Shown: positions 60,282 to 64,000 of the stretch, piece by piece
Layout: every line of letters begins with the position of its first letter
Numbering within the stretch: position 1 is the stretch's first letter
The notes under the pieces: generated by a model
Databases searched by the model: none
What the model was told of the DNA's origin: nothing
Seen by the model: the letters and a program-made list of their open reading frames with translations, nothing else
Translations under genes and position numbers: made by a program
Source: Knoxdaviesia capensis
Lineage: Eukaryota > Ascomycota > Sordariomycetes > Microascales > Gondwanamycetaceae
DNA: 64,000 bases
Reading direction: 5' to 3'
Assembly (NCBI GenBank): GCA_001510575.1
Contig: LNGK01000003.1
Location: 3,921,732-3,985,731 of the forward strand

Positions 60282-61494
60282 CGCGAAAGACGGAAAACCA
60301 ACACTGGTGAAGAAGAAGAAAAGTAAGAAGAACAAATAAACCAACAGACACGATGATGGAAGATATAAATATTGAGAGAATGTGTGCGTGTGATTGTCAC
60401 GAGTTTTGAGTGTGTTTTCTTTGATGCTGACAGACCGCCTGGGAAAGGCAACAAGAGGTCTAACTGTAAACAAGAATCTTTTTTGCAGTTATTGCCTTTA
60501 TTGCCTAGGGAAAAATAGAGTAAAATCCAAGAGAAACAGGGACAAACAGTCAAGAAAATCTGGAGTCACTTGATAATAAGAGGAATGGAATATCACGAAG
60601 AAGCTGGACATGAAGGTACTAAAAATCATGGTCAGGGAAGGCAAACGGCTAGTAACAAGGCGGTGAAAATAGCAGAATTACATCAGCCGCTGACATAAGG
60701 CCGCTTGGGCACCCGTGTCGCGTCAGGTGACCGCGCTTCCCGAGCCTGACAGCCGGGTGTTGCTGAATCAGCACGCGTTGTTTACTTTCATCCATTTTGG
60801 GAAGGCATGGCAACGACGATTTCTGTGTAAAGTATGTGCAGAAACGCTGTAGAGTGTGTTAACACGGGTTGCACCTTCCACATCTTCCTCCCCGCACAAC
60901 AAGAGCTTCTTCGTTTGTATTTTTCTCTCTCTATTTTTGGCGATACTTTCAATTTTTCACTTTCATTTTCATTCCTCCTGTTTTTCTTCTTTTTCGGCAT
61001 CATCAATTTGTTTTCCCTTCGAGATTTTGATTATATTTGCTTCGTTTTTTTTGTGTTATCGGAACGCTGTTGACATAGCGTCCAATTTTGGTTGATTGGC
61101 CACTAGTTTTGGCTTTTTCTTCCATTTGTTTACTTTCGGCTCGCGACTTAACAGCTGCTTATCTGTTTTCTCTTCTCTCTCTCTCTCTCTCTCTATTTTC
61201 TATCCTTCAGCTTTCTCTTATCCTTTTTTTCAGCTGCTTCTCTTCTTCTGAGTCTCCCTTTTTGAAATTATTCACGGCCTCTTTTTGAGTATCCCGAAAT
61301 TGAGGCCCAGAATTGACGACAATTTGCAGAATCTGAGATTTGCTTGTGAACATTCCTCAATCCTCCCTCAGATACCAGTACTTAAAGCGAAAACACACAC
61401 TTTTTAAGTGTCTACCCCGACAATCAGTCCAGCTGTCGATATACGACGACCTTCGATCTCTCTCTCTCTTTACACATGTCAACGCCCACCCGCC
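60282..61494. promoter_or_regulatory. Divergent promoter between Red1-like and myosin II genes
   Basis: A 1.2-kb region serves two start codons facing away from each other. It holds a perfect 13-bp palindrome TGCTGAATCAGCA at 60,761-60,773 and TGTTTACTTTC elements at 60,779 and 61,127. A long CT-rich stretch (about 60,900-61,280) leads toward the myosin gene. Confidence 0.7.
60761..60773. promoter_or_regulatory. bZIP-type palindrome TGCTGAATCAGCA
   Basis: The sequence is an odd-length palindrome with one central base, resembling Maf/AP-1-like half-sites (TGCTGA..TCAGCA). It lies mid-way in the divergent promoter. The binding factor is unknown. Confidence 0.4.
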
Positions 61495-61514
61495 ATGTCT
61501 CAACGAAGGAATAA
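61476..61514 (+). other. Short uORF overlapping the myosin start codon
   Basis: An ATG 19 bp before the myosin ATG, in another frame, opens 12 codons and ends in TAA past the myosin start. If it is in the mRNA, ribosomes using it would bypass the main start. The transcription start site is not known, so it may be untranscribed. Confidence 0.45.
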
Positions 61515-64000
61515 TCCGTTTGTTCGGGACAGCTCGCCGGCCGCGTCGCCGCTCTCCGGAGGCCCGAGACCAAAGTCCGTGATCCTTCCGTCCTCCTTCT
61601 CCGGATCTTCTCTGCAATCCAACTCGTCACCAACTCCGTCTCACTCCAAATCTCTCTCACAAACCTCCTTTGGACCTTCAGTCACCGCCAATGGTAACGG
61701 ATCGTCACATGTCCGGCACAGCTCCCGTACCGGCCCAATTGGGTCAAGCACGTTTGCTCCTTCGTTTATCAAGACTGAAGAAGCCCAGGCCGAGCCGGTG
61801 GACGGGATTGAAGGCGAGAACGACTTTTCCGGAAAGCGATATGTGTGGCTACGAGACCCCCAGCATGCCTTTGTTAAGGGTTGGATTGTCGAAGACACCG
61901 ATCCTGGCCATATTCTGGTTCAGTGCGAGGATGGCAGTGTAAGTTTTACTTGGTTTCTCAATCTTCCGGAAGGGGGAAGTGGTTGATGCTAACCATGCGC
62001 TTTTCTTGTATAGCAACGAGAAGTTTCTGCCGAGACCGTCGACAAGGTCAACCCAGCCAAATTCGACAAGGCCAGCGATATGGCCGAACTCACACACTTG
62101 AACGAGGCTTCGGTGGTGCACAATCTCCGGATGAGATACCAATCCGACCTTATCTACACATATTCAGGCCTCTTTCTCGTGACTGTGAACCCGTACCGCC
62201 CTCTTCCCATATACTCCAATGAACAAATCAACATGTACAAAGGCCGGAGTCGGGAAGACACCAAACCCCACATCTTTGCCATGGCCGACCAGGCCTTTAG
62301 AAACCTTGTCGATGAGGGCGAGAACCAAAGCATTCTGGTGACTGGTGAATCCGGTGCTGGAAAGACCGAGAACACCAAGAAGGTTATCCAGTATCTGGCT
62401 GCTGTAGCCAACACCGATCGACCGTCCAAGACCCGGTCGAGGGACGCAAACCTCTCCGAACAAATCCTCCGGGCCAATCCTATTCTCGAAGCCTTCGGTA
62501 ACGCCCAAACCGTGCGAAACAACAACTCGTCGAGATTTGGAAAGTTCATCCGGATCGAGTTCACCCGAGCCGGAGCCATTTCCGGAGCTTATATCGACTG
62601 GTATCTTCTGGAGAAATCTCGAGTTGTTCATGTGAACCACCATGAGCGTAGCTACCACATTTTCTACCAGTTGTTGAAAGGTGCAGACTCGCGCTTGAAG
62701 CGTGAATTCTTGCTCGAAGGTCTTGATGTTGGTGATTTCGCATATACCCGCGATGGCCAGGAGACCATTGCTGGAGTTTCCGACCGCGAGGATTGGAACG
62801 ACTTGATGGAAGCCTTTGAAATCATGGGATTCTCCGACAAGGACCAAAAGTCCATCCTGCGAACCGTGGCCGCAGTCCTCCATCTCGGCAACATTGAGGT
62901 GGTGAAGGAGAGTCGATCGGCCGACCAGGCCCGTCTGGCCAATGACGCCCAGGCGCAGGCCGAGAAGGTTGCGTCTCTTCTTGGAATCCCGGCGGATCAG
63001 TTCCTCCAGGGTCTCCTTCACCCCCGTGTCAAGGCTGGCCGTGAATGGGTTGAGAAGGTCCAGACTCCCGAGCAAGTCCGTCTGGCCATCGATGCTCTTG
63101 CCAAGGGTATCTACGAACGTGGCTTCGGAGACCTCGTCCGCCGCATCAACCAGATGTTCGACCGCACTAGCACCGGGTTGGGAGCCGACGACGGCAACTT
63201 CATTGGAGTTCTCGATATCGCCGGCTTTGAGATCTTTGAGCAGAACAGCTTTGAGCAGCTTTGCATCAACTACACCAACGAAAAACTTCAGCAGTTCTTC
63301 AATCACCATATGTTTGTGTTGGAGCAGGAAGAATATGCTCGGGAGCGTATCGAGTGGCAGTTTATTGATTTCGGTCGCGATCTCCAGCCGACCATTGACC
63401 TCATTGAGCTGCCGAACCCTATCGGTATCTTTTCTTGTCTCGACGAAGACTCCGTTATGCCCAAAGCCACCGACCGCAGCTTTACCGAGAAGCTGAACTC
63501 TCTGTGGGACAAGAAGTCGACCAAGTATCGTTCCTCGCGCGTTGGCGGCCAGGGATTCATCCTGACTCACTATGCTGCCGAAGTCGAATACTCCACTGAC
63601 GGGTGGCTGGAGAAGAACAAGGACCCCATCAACGACAATGTTACCCGTCTTCTGGCTGCTTCTGCCGACCGTCACATCGCCACTTTGTTTGCTGACTGTG
63701 GAGAGACCGATGCCAACGGTGGATCTGGCCGTAGCCTTGTGAAGCGTGGACTGTTCCGAACTGTCGCGCAAAGGCACAAAGAACAACTTCACAGCTTGAT
63801 GACGCAGCTTCACTCTACTCACCCTCACTTCGTCCGTTGCATTCTGCCCAACCACCAGAAGAAGCCGAAGCAGTTCAGCAACCTGCTGGTTCTGGACCAA
63901 CTTCGGTGCAACGGTGTTTTGGAGGGTATTCGAATTGCCCGCACCGGATTCCCTAATCGCCTCGCCTTTTCGGAATTCCAGCAGCGATACGAAGTTCTCT
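61495..64000 (+). CDS. myoB: Class II myosin heavy chain (N-terminal part; runs off the window)
   Basis: Exon 1 is 61495-61938 and exon 2 runs from 62014 to the window end (donor agt|gtaagt, acceptor tatag, phase 0); 810 residues are visible. Fungal myosin II drives contraction of the septal actin ring. After a Ser/Pro-rich head extension (about 1-90) come the myosin N-terminal SH3-like domain (KRYVWLRDPQHAFVKGWIV) and the motor. The P-loop is GESGAGKTE, starting near residue 259. Switch I is in NNNSSRFGKF, switch II and relay in LDIAGFEIFEQNSFEQL, and the actin-binding and SH1-helix region in HFVRCILPNHQKKPK and LRCNGVLEGIRIARTGFPNR. All key ATPase residues are intact. The lever arm and coiled-coil rod lie beyond the window. 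The ATG at 61495 (MSQRRNNPF) is the only in-frame Met upstream of the conserved part. A long minus-strand frame over exon 2 is a shadow. Confidence 0.96.

Noticed and set aside
62164..63900. 578-codon minus-strand open frame
   Set aside because: It lies exactly antisense to the myosin motor exon, whose plus-strand translation contains all motor motifs; the antisense frame has no family resemblance.

Overview
This is nuclear DNA from a filamentous ascomycete. The strongest evidence is a Woronin-body HEX1/HexA gene, a structure found only in Pezizomycotina. Short GT..AG introns, CT-rich promoters, an RTA1-family membrane protein and a Red1-type zinc-finger protein agree with this. The overall look is Eurotiales-like (Aspergillus/Penicillium relatives); that placement is inference, and the species is not determined.

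Layout. Positions 1-20,536 hold almost no recognisable coding sequence: one possible short first exon on the minus strand (597-656) and about 20 kb of microsatellite-rich, purine/pyrimidine-skewed DNA. A divergent casein-kinase-1-like kinase (20,537-22,614, minus) is followed by 5.2 kb of intergenic DNA. Next come a large disordered, charged protein with a conserved C-terminal domain (27,822-31,393, minus), 7.3 kb of gene-free DNA, an intron-containing tRNA-Ser(GCT) (38,718-38,813, plus) and a bleomycin hydrolase/Lap3 cysteine peptidase (39,223-40,866, minus). The Woronin body gene hexA lies at 42,640-43,313 (minus), with an apparently coding upstream extension to about 44,020. A further 9 kb without recognisable genes contains a degenerate tandem repeat. 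The right end is gene-dense: an RTA1-like membrane protein (53,712-54,904, plus), a Red1/ZFC3H1-type zinc-finger protein (56,696-60,281, minus) and, divergently transcribed from it, a class II myosin heavy chain (61,495 to beyond the window end, plus).

How the genes relate. There is no operon-like or biosynthetic cluster; these are mostly housekeeping and cell-biology genes. Two are functionally related in hyphae: HexA makes the crystalline plug that seals the septal pore, and myosin II drives the contractile ring that builds the septum. Their upstream regions share an exact 13-nt element, TGTTTACTTTCGG, whose core is a forkhead-type TGTTTAC. The hexA upstream region has four TGTTTAC copies within 81 bp.

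The intergenic deserts carry a dispersed pentanucleotide family, (TACTG)n/(CAGTA)n, often arranged as hairpin-forming inverted repeats. They also hold long GT, CA, CT and CAG tracts. Exon boundaries were assigned by hand from GT..AG consensus, reading-frame continuity and family similarity. No alignment or database search was run.
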